A stretch of DNA of 64,000 nt from Longimonas halophila. GTDB taxonomy: Bacteria; Bacteroidota; Rhodothermia; Rhodothermales; Salinibacteraceae. Below the pieces are notes generated by a model. That model made no database searches and was not told the origin of the DNA. It saw only the letters and a program-made list of their open reading frames with translations. The translations under genes were made by a program, and so were the position numbers. The stretch lies in assembly GCF_002554705.1 (NCBI RefSeq), contig NZ_PDEP01000004.1, positions 124,001 through 188,000 on the forward strand, read 5' to 3'. Of this stretch, positions 1 through 9,633 are shown one piece after another. The number at the start of each line of letters is the position of its first letter. Positions within the stretch are counted from its first letter, which is position 1.

Positions 1-906
1 CGCGAGCAAGCCCGTACCGATATTCGTGAGATGATTGCTCGCGAAACCGAACTGGCCGGAGACGACCTGTCGCGAGGCGTTCTGGCAGTGCTGCCTCTCA
101 ACTACCGGGGCGCCGAGGCCCAATATGAACCGCTTGGGCGCGGTCTGGCCGAGATGCTCATCACCGACCTGGCCAACGTGAGCGATCTGCGCGTGGTGGA
201 GCGCGTGCGCCTGCAAGCCATCCTGAATGAGCTTGAGTTTGGCCAAACCGACTATGTGGATCCGGCCTCTGCGCCACGCGTGGGGCGGCTCCTGGGGGCC
301 GGGCGCCTGGCGGGCGGATCCTATCGCGTTACGCAGGCTGAAGACATTCGCATGGACATGACGGTGGTCGAACTCAACTCTGAGACAGCGCCCCGTGTGC
401 CCACACAGGCAGGGGCGCTCGCCGATCTGTTTGCGCTCCAAAAAGAACTGGCCCTGGCCCTGCTCGATGCCCTCGACGTGTCGCTGACCCGCGAGGAGCG
501 CGCGGCCATTGCACCGGTGCCCACCGAAAGCCTCGATGCCTTTCTGGCTTTCAGCAAAGGCCTGTTGGATGAAGACGGGGGCCGCTTCGAAGCCGCTGCT
601 GAACACTACCGCACTGCGGTGGCTATCGACCCAGGGTTCAGCGCCTCGGCCCGGCGGGCTGCCCGGGCCGAGCGCTTGCATGCCGCCGGAGGTGCGCCGC
701 AAAATGCGCTTTCGACGGCTCTATCCCCCGCCGCAGCAGCCACATCGGCGCTGTTGCAGCAGCGTCTGAATAACATGGGACGCGGCTACTTTGGCATCAA
801 TGACTTGATTGATGGGGGCCGCCGCACCCCGGTTGAAGACGTAGGCGGCATCCCAGATACGGAGCTTCCGCCTCCACCTGCGCCGCCTACGCGTTCGCCG
901 CAATAA
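1..906 (+). CDS. CsgG/FlgO-like lipoprotein-type assembly protein with TPR tail (5' truncated)
   Basis: The reading frame is open from the first base of the window, so the N-terminus lies upstream; the first internal ATG is at 31. The opening two thirds resemble CsgG/TolB-N/FlgO-type domains: a hydrophobic strand VLAVLPL, a helix with GRGLAEMLITDL, then VVERVRLQAILNEL and GRLLGAGRLAGGSY, the usual order of this fold. A TPR-like helix pair follows (AFLAFSKGLLDEDGG, AAEHYRTAVAIDPG). The last 90 residues are low-complexity and end in a proline-rich tail. Proteins of this type sit at the periplasmic face of the outer membrane and help secrete or assemble surface structures. The gene is 45 bases before a giant surface protein, which fits an envelope role. 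Function is inferred from the fold only. Confidence 0.6.
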   Translation, partial: REQARTDIREMIARETELAGDDLSRGVLAVLPLNYRGAEAQYEPLGRGLAEMLITDLANVSDLRVVERVRLQAILNELEFGQTDYVDPASAPRVGRLLGAGRLAGGSYRVTQAEDIRMDMTVVELNSETAPRVPTQAGALADLFALQKELALALLDALDVSLTREERAAIAPVPTESLDAFLAFSKGLLDEDGGRFEAAAEHYRTAVAIDPGFSASARRAARAERLHAAGGAPQNALSTALSPAAAATSALLQQRLNNMGRGYFGINDLIDGGRRTPVEDVGGIPDTELPPPPAPPTRSPQ

Positions 907-951
907 CCCATCCTGCCGCTCGTGCTCTAAATTGCTCTCTGGGCTGTGCTT

Positions 952-3900
952 ATGTCCTTGCTTCTCTCCGCTCCACACCGATGGGCTCGCTGCCGCGCTG
1001 CTGCAGGCGTGCAGCACGGGTGGGTGCGCATGTTATGCATTGCGCTGGGAGTAGGCCTGATGCTGGGGGCAACTCTGGGGACGACGCCCGCCTATGCTCA
1101 GGAAGAAGACGGCGACCCCATCTTCGTTCGGGCCGACGCCACAACCGGTCCGGGCAATCCAGACATCGGCACCTCGTGGGAAACAGCGTACGCCTCTCTG
1201 CGCAATGCGCTTGATGCCGCTGAGGCGAACGCACAGATCTGGGTCGCAGAGGGCACCTACACGCCAACCACCGTTCCGGCGCAGCGTAACCAAGCGTTTT
1301 TTATTGCGGCGCAGGGCGTGTCGATCTATGGCGGATTCACGGGGACCGAATCAACACTCGATGAGCGTCCTACGCCCGTAGACCCTACGGCTACGGTGCT
1401 CAGCGGCGACATTGATGGCAACGGTACGCTCGCAGGCAATAGCTATCACGTTGCGGTCATTGCAGCACAGAGCACACTGCTGAACGAAGACCCACCCACG
1501 CGCATCAATGACCTCACCATTCGGGGCGGGAACGCCGATTCGGGTGGGCAGAGCAACGGCGTATCCAACAGCCGGGGGGGCGGACTTGCATGCGAAGGAA
1601 CGTGCTATGCCGCATTAAACAACGTTGTCATCGAAAACAACCGGGCCACCGACGAGGGGGGCGGGCTGTTCATGGATGCAGGCGAAGCTCCCATCGCGCT
1701 GCAGATGCGGTCTGTTACCGTCCGTGGCAACGAGGCGGGCAGCAATGGCGGCGGCGTGTTTGTGCGAGCCGCTGCAGGCCAGAACGTCCAGTTGGCGTGG
1801 GGCAATATGGCAGTCACGGGCAACCAGGCTACAGGAAACGGTGGCGGCATCTACCTAAACGTGCCTGCAGGTGGACTCGGAGCAGCGCAGTGGGCAAACA
1901 TGTCGATCCACGGAAACCGAACTGGAGGGCAAGGCGGCGGCATCTACTACGACATGGACGGGGAGATTACGTTCGACCTGGCCAACAGCATTGCAGCAGG
2001 CAACATCTCATCCGACCCCGGCGCAGCAGCAGAGATCTTTCGTCCTGACGGTAGTCTTGGCGCACGCCTCTCGCATACGCTCGTTGAGGACGTCTTTAGC
2101 GGCTCAGAATTCGATTCAGTGGTGGGCATCAACAATACGGCAAATATCGGCAGTGCCCCGCTCTTCAACACACCGGTAGATGCCAGCACGGCGCCTACAA
2201 CAGCAGGCAGCGTACGCCTCAACTGGGCCTCGCCCGCCATTGACCGAGGCCGCACGTCCCAGATCCCTAACGAGATTGTCGGGGGCGATCCGTTGTACAC
2301 GACCGATCTTGCCGGGGCGCCCCGCACGCAAGGTCCAGAGACCGATATGGGAGCCTACGAAGGCGGACAGTTTCCCAGCGGAGCCGAACGTCCCACCAAC
2401 GATCGGCTCTTGGTTGACGCATCTGCCGAAAATGACCGGGGCGGCGAAACCTGGTCAAATTCCTACCGCACGCTGCAAGCCGCGCTGCAAGCTGTGGGAA
2501 ATGTGCGCAACGCCGGAGCCCTGGGGGCAGAACTCCCCGTATCCATTTGGGTGGCCGAAGGTACCTATACCCCCGATGAGGGTCCGGGGCTGGAGTTCAT
2601 CCCCCCGTCGGCGCTTTCGTTTATCATTCCTTCGGGAACGCGGCTGTTAGGTGGGTTTAGCGGAGGCGAAACCAGCGCCTCCCAGCGCAATCCGGATCCA
2701 GCTACGAACAACACGATGCTCAGTGGGGCCCTGGGGGGCGAAACCAACAGCGGCACGGTGGTGCAGATGTTTCCGCCAGCGCCGGGCGCAGCCACCGCTT
2801 CGGTGCAGGGTATCACCATTGCCGAGGGGCGGCTCACAGGCGCCGGCCCCATACCAGGGGCCGAAGACGCAGGCCGCACGCCCATGCCGTATGTGGAGGA
2901 GACACCCATTCCACAGAGCCGGGCCGCAGGGCTCTACATTCAGGGGGGCGCGCCCCGTATCGAGGGCGTGCACCTACGCAACAACACCGTTGCGAGCACG
3001 CTTGATGCCGCTGCCGGGCTGTACTGCCAGGACTGTAGCGCTACGTTCGAATCAGTGCAGCTGGAGAACAACAGTGCCCCAAGCAGTGGCGGGCTGGCGG
3101 TGGTTGCAGAGGGACAAGACACCACGCCTACGTTTGCAAACGTGACGGTAGTTGGCAACAGCGCAGATGAGTTTGGCGGGGGCGCTACGTTTCAAGCTCG
3201 CAACGGCTTTCGGCTCGATGCCACACTGGGCAATATCACACTTGCGGATAACACGGCAGGCGGCACGGGCGCCGGACTCGTAGCGGTTGCCGGTGGCGCC
3301 ACCACACGCATGCAGCTTCGTCTGGCCAATGTGGTAGCAACAGGAAATGGCCTCACGCAAGAGGGAACCCTGGAGCTGCCGCTGGAAGCCGAAGGCGCTG
3401 CTTTTGTTGCAGACAACGGCGGCCGTCTTACCATCGACATGGTGCAGAGCACATGGCGCGCCCAAGATGCCGCTGCACCGCTCATCGGAATCACAGCGGA
3501 AAGCCCTTCGTCTCTTACCATAGCCAACAGCATTCTGGCGGGTAGCAGCACACCGGTACAGACCTCCACGCCCGACGCCGAAGCTGCCCTCACCATCAAC
3601 AACAGCCTGGTAGAGGGCGGGTGGAGCGGGCCCGGTACAGGCATTCTTGATGCCGACCCACAGCTCACCGAGGCACATCGCCCACAAGGGAATGCGCCCG
3701 TTATTGATGCAGGCGACGACAGTGCGCTTCCCGCCGACCCCCTCGACCTCGACGGCGATGACGATGTCACCGAACTGCTTCCTGTTGATCGCACCGGTAC
3801 GACTGCGCGGCAACTGGCCAGCACCGTTGACATGGGTGCGTTTGAAGGGGGAGCCACACCGCGGGCGCTCACTGAATCCGCCACGGCCACCGGCCCCGAC

Positions 3901-6900
3901 AGCACCGTGCTCAACGCCACCGCGAATCCGTACAGCACCGACCCAATTGACTACACGTTCGCGGTGCGCGAGCAAGGCGCCAGCACCACACTACTCACTA
4001 CGTCCGCCAATGAGAGCCCACTCACAGGCACCAGCAATACCGCCATTTCTGCAGCGGTGGATGGGCTGGATCCCGAAACCGCTTACGAGTACCGCATTGA
4101 GGCCAGCAGCGGTAGCGAATCTGTGCTCGGCGCATGGGTGAACTTTACGACCGAAGAGGCGCCGCCCCCCGATGCGAACGACGAGACCGTTGAGACGACC
4201 GCAAACACCGCCATCACGACTGACCTACTCAGCCTGGTGGATGGGCTGGGGGTGGGCATCGACACTGGGTCGTTTACGGTCGCGGAAGAACCCTCGAATG
4301 GAACTGTGGAGGTCGTGGAGAGCGAGGCCACCTACACGCCCAACGACGGATTCGTGGGTACCGACAGCTTTACCTATACCGTGGCGAATGTGCTGGGTAT
4401 CGTTTCGGTGGAAGCCCAGGTAACGATCAACGTAACCGCGGATGCCCCCACGGCCGCTGATGACAGCTACAGCGTGCTGGCCGGAGAAACACGAACGGTT
4501 GCAGCACCCGGACTGCTCGGCAACGACGAGCGTGGGGTGCCCGAGGCGGTGCTCGTGAACTGGCGTACAAATTCGAGCGATCAGCCTTTCAACGATCCCG
4601 TACCGCTTGCCGGAGGCACGCTCACGGTTTCGGACAACGGGTCTCTTGTCATAGACGGACCCACAGAGCCCGGTACGTACACGGCCACATACACCATAGA
4701 AAACGCTGCCGATGCCAGCACCGCCACCGTCACAATTACCGTAGATGGCGAAGCGCCGGTAGCGGCAAATGACGACTACACGACCAGTATCGACGAAACG
4801 CTGAGTGTAGATGTGCCGGGCGTGCTGGGCAACGACAACCTGGGGAGCCCCGAAGCAGCGCTCACGGAACTGACAGTGAACGGCACGGCGGTCACCCCCG
4901 GTGAGAGCGCCCCGCTCGTAGGCGGCACACTGACGGTGGATGCCGATGGGAGTCTCACACTCGACAGTCCCACGCAGGTCGGCGATGCGACGTTCGAGTA
5001 CACCGTCGAGAACGCTGCAGGAGCGAGCACCGCAACCGCGACGATCACAGTCAGCGGGACGGCACCGGTGGCCTCGAACGACAGCTACGAGATGCAGATC
5101 GGCGATACATTTACAGCAGATGCGCCCGGTGTGCTCGGCAACGACAACTTGGGCAGCCCGGAGGCAGCGCTTACAGAACTAACGGTGAACGGCACGGCAG
5201 TCGCGCCAGGAGAAAGCGCTCCGCTCGCAGGCGGCACACTGACGGTAGACGCCGATGGGAGCCTCACGCTTGACAGCCCGACGCAGGTCGGAGATGCGAC
5301 GTTCGACTACACCATCGAGAACGCTGCAGGAGCGAGCACAGCGACCGCGACAATCACAGTCAGCGGCACCGCACCGGTGGCCTCGAACGACAGCTACGAG
5401 ATGCAGGTCGGCGATACATTTACAGCCGAAGCGCCGGGCGTGCTGGGCAACGACAACCTGGGGAGCCCGGAGGCAGCGCTTACAGAACTAACGGTGAACG
5501 GCACCGCGATCGCGCCCGGTGAGAGCGCCGGTTTTGCAGGTGGCACACTGACGGTAGACGCCGATGGGAGCCTCACGCTTGACAGCCCGACGCAGGTCGG
5601 AGATGCGACGTTCGACTACACCATCGAGAACGCTGCAGGAGCGAGCACAGCGACAGCGACGATTACAGTCAGCGGCACCGCACCGGTGGCCTCGAATGAC
5701 AGTTACGAGCTGCAAGTCGGCGATGCATTTACAGCAGATGCGCCGGGCGTGCTTGGCAACGACAACCTGGGGAGCCCCGAAGCAGCGCTTACGGCGCTCA
5801 CAGTGAACGGCACGGCGGTCGCGCCCGGTGAGAGCGCTCCGTTTGCAGGTGGTACGCTGACGGTGGGTGCCGATGGGAGTCTCACACTCGACAGTCCCAC
5901 GCAAGTCGGAGATGCGACGTTCGATTACACGATTGCGAATGCAGAAGGCCAAAGCACAGCAACCGCGACGATCACAGTCAGCGGCACCGCGCCAGTGGCC
6001 TCGAATGACAGCTACGAGGTGCAGATCGGCGATACATTTACAGCCGAAGCGCCCGGTGTGCTCGGCAACGACAACCTGGGTAGCCCGGAGGCAGCGCTCA
6101 CGGAACTGACAGTGAACGGCACGGCGGTCGCGCCCGGTGAGAGCGCCCCGCTTGCAGGTGGTACGCTGACGGTGGTTGCCGATGGGGGCGTAGCGCTGGA
6201 GAATCCTACTGAAGTTGTCGAAGCATCAGTTACATACCGCATTGCGAACCCTGTTGGGGAAAGTGAAGCCGTCATTACCTTTGCCGTTGATGCTCCGCCT
6301 CCGCCCGAGCCCGTGGAAGTTCGCTTGCCACCAACTATTGTAGGAAATACGAGTGCGTCTCAAGCCCTTACATTTACTAACGAAACCAGCATTCCCTGGT
6401 CGGATGTGCAGGCCACGATTGCGTCATCTGACTTCAACGTGACGGGCATACAGCCCGATGACGAGATTGCGCCTGGCGAGAGCGGAACCGTAACGGTCGT
6501 CGTTGCGCCGGAAGATATTGGCGTGCGTATCGGGCAGCTTGATATCACCACCGAAGGACGCCCGGTTGCATCCTTTGCGCTCTCGTTCAAGGCGATCGAT
6601 GTGGAAGTGGAGCCCGCAGTACCCACGCTCAACACAGATGCTAATATCGATGTCCGCGTATCCGATAACTTTGTGCCCGAAGGGGCACAGCGTCTCGAAG
6701 CGCGCATCGCAGGCACGAGCACGTACCAGTCGCTGTCTCTTACGGAAACCGAGTCCGGACGCTGGACCGCCACGATTCCTGCTGCATCCGTAACTCTTAG
6801 CGGAATCGACCTGTTTGTGGCGCTTCAGGATGAGGAAGGAGCCATAACCGCACCCCGCGCGTCTGAAACGGCGTCAGCACAGGCGCCGCTTCATGTCCAG

Positions 6901-8235
6901 GTGCAGTCCGGCGCACTCACCGCCGAAGGGCCCTTTGTCCCCGAGCAGTACCAGATGATTGCGCTTCCCGTGTCACTCCGCGAAGCAACACTGGACGATG
7001 TGCTTACCGATGCGTATGGCGCATACGATACCGACGCATGGCGCTTTGCCGTGTGGAATCCGGCGCAAGAGCGCTACGACGAATTTCCAGCCACCGATCC
7101 CCTGGAGCGTGGGCGGGCCGCCTGGCTCATTACCAAGACGGGCACGCCGTTTCAGGTACCTCGTAGCCAGTCGTTAAGTGCAGGGGAGGCGTACACGCAG
7201 ACGCTTCAGCCGGGCTGGAACCAGATTAGTACGCCGTTCGGATTTGCGGTAGAATGGAGTGCGGTTGAGCGCCCAGACAGCGTAGAACCGCCGGTCGCCT
7301 ATCGCACAACTCGTGCAGAGGGCCCGCCTGAGTACATGTACAACCAGGCAACACTGCGCCCGTGGACGGGGTATTTTGTGTTCAATAGTAGCACAACGCC
7401 GGTTTCAATTACCGTGCCACCCGTTGCCGCCTCTGGGCAAGACACACCTGCAGCCACAGCAGGCATGTCGGTGGACCCAGAGGCGGCTTCTTACTCAGCG
7501 CAGCTCACCTCCTACGTGCAGGGACATGCGCTGCAACACACGCAAACCTTCCTGGGCTTCCGTTCGTCCACCAGCAGTGCGCCCCGCACGTTTGCCGCTG
7601 CCCCACCGGTTGGATCGTTTGTGCGCACCACCGTAGTGCATAACGGCACGCGTCATGCGGGATACTACATCGATACGCCCACCGAGGGCCATGCCTGGGA
7701 GGTCGAAGTAGCGGCGCAGACGGGCAATGCCTTGCGGAACGACCGGGAGGTGCGAGTTCAGATGCATGAAACCGGGGTGCTTCCCGAAGGCTTTGAGCGT
7801 TACGTCATCGACCTGAAAAACGAGCGACGCGTGGCGGTGACCGGGCAGTCTTTCACTACCACGTTGCCTGCAGGCGAATCCGCCCGGCGTTACCGCATTG
7901 TAGTGGGTACACCGGAGTTTGCGGAGCAGGAAAGCGGGGGCATTCCGCTACAGGCATTCGAAACCGCACTGGATGCGAACTACCCGAATCCGGTGCGTTC
8001 AGAAACCACGATTGAGTACCAGTTGGCCGAGTCGGGTCCGGCAAGCATCGAGATCTACAACGTGCTGGGGCAGCGTGTGCGTCGGCTGGTTGACCGTGAG
8101 CACGAGGCCGGGCCGCATGCCGTACAATGGGACGGACGCAACGACGCCGGGCAGCCGGTGGCCAGTGGACCGTACTTCTACCGCCTGCAAACCAGCGGAA
8201 TATCAACAGCGCGCCAGATGATGGTTGTGCGCTAA
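952..8235 (+). CDS. Giant surface protein: beta-helix, tandem Ig/cadherin-like repeats, T9SS type A sorting domain
   Basis: About 2427 residues. The ATG at 952 is used; a GTG at 946 and an ATG at 1030 in the same frame are alternatives, and the 1030 start places a clean signal peptide (MLCIALGVGLMLGATLG...AYAQ) at the N-terminus. Residues ~45-960 hold two right-handed beta-helix passes with choice-of-anchor-Q style motifs (WVAEGTYTP twice, DMGAYEGG, DMGAFEGG). A fibronectin III-like domain spans ~976-1065. A tandem-95-like domain follows, then six 103-residue repeats (~1164-1783) and Ig-like and beta-rich segments. The last ~90 residues match the T9SS type A/FlgD-like sorting domain (ANYPNP, IEIYNVLGQRV, GPYFYRLQ). 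It is probably exported, processed by the type IX system and displayed as an adhesin or polysaccharide-binding protein. No catalytic residues were recognised. Confidence 0.85.
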   Translation: MSLLLSAPHRWARCRAAAGVQHGWVRMLCIALGVGLMLGATLGTTPAYAQEEDGDPIFVRADATTGPGNPDIGTSWETAYASLRNALDAAEANAQIWVAEGTYTPTTVPAQRNQAFFIAAQGVSIYGGFTGTESTLDERPTPVDPTATVLSGDIDGNGTLAGNSYHVAVIAAQSTLLNEDPPTRINDLTIRGGNADSGGQSNGVSNSRGGGLACEGTCYAALNNVVIENNRATDEGGGLFMDAGEAPIALQMRSVTVRGNEAGSNGGGVFVRAAAGQNVQLAWGNMAVTGNQATGNGGGIYLNVPAGGLGAAQWANMSIHGNRTGGQGGGIYYDMDGEITFDLANSIAAGNISSDPGAAAEIFRPDGSLGARLSHTLVEDVFSGSEFDSVVGINNTANIGSAPLFNTPVDASTAPTTAGSVRLNWASPAIDRGRTSQIPNEIVGGDPLYTTDLAGAPRTQGPETDMGAYEGGQFPSGAERPTNDRLLVDASAENDRGGETWSNSYRTLQAALQAVGNVRNAGALGAELPVSIWVAEGTYTPDEGPGLEFIPPSALSFIIPSGTRLLGGFSGGETSASQRNPDPATNNTMLSGALGGETNSGTVVQMFPPAPGAATASVQGITIAEGRLTGAGPIPGAEDAGRTPMPYVEETPIPQSRAAGLYIQGGAPRIEGVHLRNNTVASTLDAAAGLYCQDCSATFESVQLENNSAPSSGGLAVVAEGQDTTPTFANVTVVGNSADEFGGGATFQARNGFRLDATLGNITLADNTAGGTGAGLVAVAGGATTRMQLRLANVVATGNGLTQEGTLELPLEAEGAAFVADNGGRLTIDMVQSTWRAQDAAAPLIGITAESPSSLTIANSILAGSSTPVQTSTPDAEAALTINNSLVEGGWSGPGTGILDADPQLTEAHRPQGNAPVIDAGDDSALPADPLDLDGDDDVTELLPVDRTGTTARQLASTVDMGAFEGGATPRALTESATATGPDSTVLNATANPYSTDPIDYTFAVREQGASTTLLTTSANESPLTGTSNTAISAAVDGLDPETAYEYRIEASSGSESVLGAWVNFTTEEAPPPDANDETVETTANTAITTDLLSLVDGLGVGIDTGSFTVAEEPSNGTVEVVESEATYTPNDGFVGTDSFTYTVANVLGIVSVEAQVTINVTADAPTAADDSYSVLAGETRTVAAPGLLGNDERGVPEAVLVNWRTNSSDQPFNDPVPLAGGTLTVSDNGSLVIDGPTEPGTYTATYTIENAADASTATVTITVDGEAPVAANDDYTTSIDETLSVDVPGVLGNDNLGSPEAALTELTVNGTAVTPGESAPLVGGTLTVDADGSLTLDSPTQVGDATFEYTVENAAGASTATATITVSGTAPVASNDSYEMQIGDTFTADAPGVLGNDNLGSPEAALTELTVNGTAVAPGESAPLAGGTLTVDADGSLTLDSPTQVGDATFDYTIENAAGASTATATITVSGTAPVASNDSYEMQVGDTFTAEAPGVLGNDNLGSPEAALTELTVNGTAIAPGESAGFAGGTLTVDADGSLTLDSPTQVGDATFDYTIENAAGASTATATITVSGTAPVASNDSYELQVGDAFTADAPGVLGNDNLGSPEAALTALTVNGTAVAPGESAPFAGGTLTVGADGSLTLDSPTQVGDATFDYTIANAEGQSTATATITVSGTAPVASNDSYEVQIGDTFTAEAPGVLGNDNLGSPEAALTELTVNGTAVAPGESAPLAGGTLTVVADGGVALENPTEVVEASVTYRIANPVGESEAVITFAVDAPPPPEPVEVRLPPTIVGNTSASQALTFTNETSIPWSDVQATIASSDFNVTGIQPDDEIAPGESGTVTVVVAPEDIGVRIGQLDITTEGRPVASFALSFKAIDVEVEPAVPTLNTDANIDVRVSDNFVPEGAQRLEARIAGTSTYQSLSLTETESGRWTATIPAASVTLSGIDLFVALQDEEGAITAPRASETASAQAPLHVQVQSGALTAEGPFVPEQYQMIALPVSLREATLDDVLTDAYGAYDTDAWRFAVWNPAQERYDEFPATDPLERGRAAWLITKTGTPFQVPRSQSLSAGEAYTQTLQPGWNQISTPFGFAVEWSAVERPDSVEPPVAYRTTRAEGPPEYMYNQATLRPWTGYFVFNSSTTPVSITVPPVAASGQDTPAATAGMSVDPEAASYSAQLTSYVQGHALQHTQTFLGFRSSTSSAPRTFAAAPPVGSFVRTTVVHNGTRHAGYYIDTPTEGHAWEVEVAAQTGNALRNDREVRVQMHETGVLPEGFERYVIDLKNERRVAVTGQSFTTTLPAGESARRYRIVVGTPEFAEQESGGIPLQAFETALDANYPNPVRSETTIEYQLAESGPASIEIYNVLGQRVRRLVDREHEAGPHAVQWDGRNDAGQPVASGPYFYRLQTSGISTARQMMVVR
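4441..6298 (+). repeat. Six in-frame 309-bp tandem repeats inside the surface protein gene
   Basis: The sequence coding GVLGND recurs at 4513 (divergent GLLGND), 4822, 5131, 5440, 5749 and 6058. Every interval is exactly 309 bp, or 103 codons. Units 2-6 share long identical stretches at DNA level, such as the codons for DNLGSPEAAL and TVNGTA. Unit 1 is old and diverged, and unit 6 diverges in its second half. Each unit encodes one Ig/cadherin-like strand set beginning near APVASNDSYE. Perfect period with high nucleotide identity implies recent expansion or gene conversion. Confidence 0.95.
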
Positions 8236-8288
8236 CCCTCCTCGTTCACGATGCCGACCAACGATTCCGCTATGGCTTCTTATTCGAT

Positions 8289-9449
8289 ATGACTGTCCTC
8301 TTTCGTCTTCGCACTGCTATGATCAACTGCCCATCCGTGTGCGGCTGGATGGTGCTGCTTGTGGGATGCGTAGGCCTGCTTGGCAGCAGCACCGTTCAGG
8401 CGCAGGCCCCGGCACTGGAGCGCGACTCCGAACGGATGGCTGAGCTTGTGGTGGCACCGGTCTACCAGCACGTTGACGACGGCACGACCCAGCTCGATGC
8501 CTGGAGCTCGCGCATACAGCTTACGGTGCCGCTTCTGGCTCGGACTGTTGTGCAAAGCAGCATCCAGTACGGACTATCTACGGGCGAGGCGTTGTCAACC
8601 GTACAGGGCTTTACGGATCTGCAGCTTCGGGTTCAGCACACGGCGCTGGTGCGGCAGGGGCGCCTGGTTGTGGGGGTTGATGCCAATGTGCCTACGGGTA
8701 CCGAGGCGCTCACTGCGCGTGAGTTACGCACCACCATCCAGACAAGCCAGCGCCCCTACGGATTCCAAGTGCCGACGTTTGGGCAGGGTTGGTCGGTAGC
8801 GCCAGTTGTAACCTGGGCCGTGCCCGCCACCCAAAATCTGGCGCTGGGCGTAGGCCTGTCGGGCCGGTACCAGGGCGGCTATCGTCCGCTGGCAAGCAGC
8901 ACCGCCGACTATGTGCCCGGTCACGAAGTGGAGCTGCGCCTGGGCGGCGATTACCGCATTGGAGCGGATGCCACGGTGGCTCTGGATGGCACCGCTACTT
9001 ATATCGCGCCCGATACTGAAGGAGGGCAGACGCGGTTTGAGGCCAAGTACACGACTTCTGTACGTGTGCAATATCTGTGGCAGCGCCGTAGCCAGGCCAT
9101 CCGCCTGCAGGCCCGATACGAAAGCTGGCCCGAAAGTCGCTACCGTCCGGTATTGCTTACCGAAGAAAACGTAGGCACGGGTGCGCCCGTCACGCAGCAG
9201 GTGCTCCCCTCAATCTGGCAAAGCGCAGCCGGATATACACAGTCGCTTGTCGGGCCGCTCGGCTTGGGGCTACGTGGCGGAGTGTCGCACTACACCGCCA
9301 CCAATCGCTTCGACGCCCAGACGGTAGGACGTCTGCAAGTGGCCCCGCGTCTGCAATGGGACGACACCACGCTCACCGTGTACACGGCCTACACCGGGGG
9401 GAGCTTTACGGGGTTTGAAGCCGGGCTGCGTACCGCTATCCAGTTCTGA
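8289..9449 (+). CDS. Outer-membrane beta-barrel protein (transporter/OmpW-like, unknown substrate)
   Basis: The 386-residue frame starts at ATG 8289; an ATG at 8319 also precedes the signal peptide. A hydrophobic segment (WMVLLVGCVGLLGSS) ending in VQAQAP looks like a Sec signal with AQA cleavage. The remainder is a string of amphipathic beta strands with aromatic girdles and turns, such as LTVPLLARTVVQSSIQYGLS, LALGVGLSGRYQGG and FTGFEAGLRTAIQF. The terminal phenylalanine is typical of BAM-assembled barrels. No enzymatic motif is visible. It begins 53 bases after the T9SS-tailed adhesin and may be expressed with it, though there is no evidence of a direct partnership. Confidence 0.7.
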   Translation: MTVLFRLRTAMINCPSVCGWMVLLVGCVGLLGSSTVQAQAPALERDSERMAELVVAPVYQHVDDGTTQLDAWSSRIQLTVPLLARTVVQSSIQYGLSTGEALSTVQGFTDLQLRVQHTALVRQGRLVVGVDANVPTGTEALTARELRTTIQTSQRPYGFQVPTFGQGWSVAPVVTWAVPATQNLALGVGLSGRYQGGYRPLASSTADYVPGHEVELRLGGDYRIGADATVALDGTATYIAPDTEGGQTRFEAKYTTSVRVQYLWQRRSQAIRLQARYESWPESRYRPVLLTEENVGTGAPVTQQVLPSIWQSAAGYTQSLVGPLGLGLRGGVSHYTATNRFDAQTVGRLQVAPRLQWDDTTLTVYTAYTGGSFTGFEAGLRTAIQF

Positions 9450-9633
9450 GCGATTCTGGGCTCCATTCTATGCAGGAGCTCCAGTGCATATCTATCGTTA
9501 CCTTTGGCCCGTGCGCCGTTGGCACAGGAGGCTGTCCGCCTGTTGGGGGAATCCCCGCTTATCTACATACCCGCGTGTTCTGAGAGAAGCGGGCCCAAAG
9601 CACAGGATCCCATACATCAAGCCAAGTACTCCC

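Noticed and set aside
4441-6298. Regular repeats considered as a CRISPR array
   Set aside because: The 309-bp units are coding, in frame, have no unique spacers and belong to a surface-protein gene.
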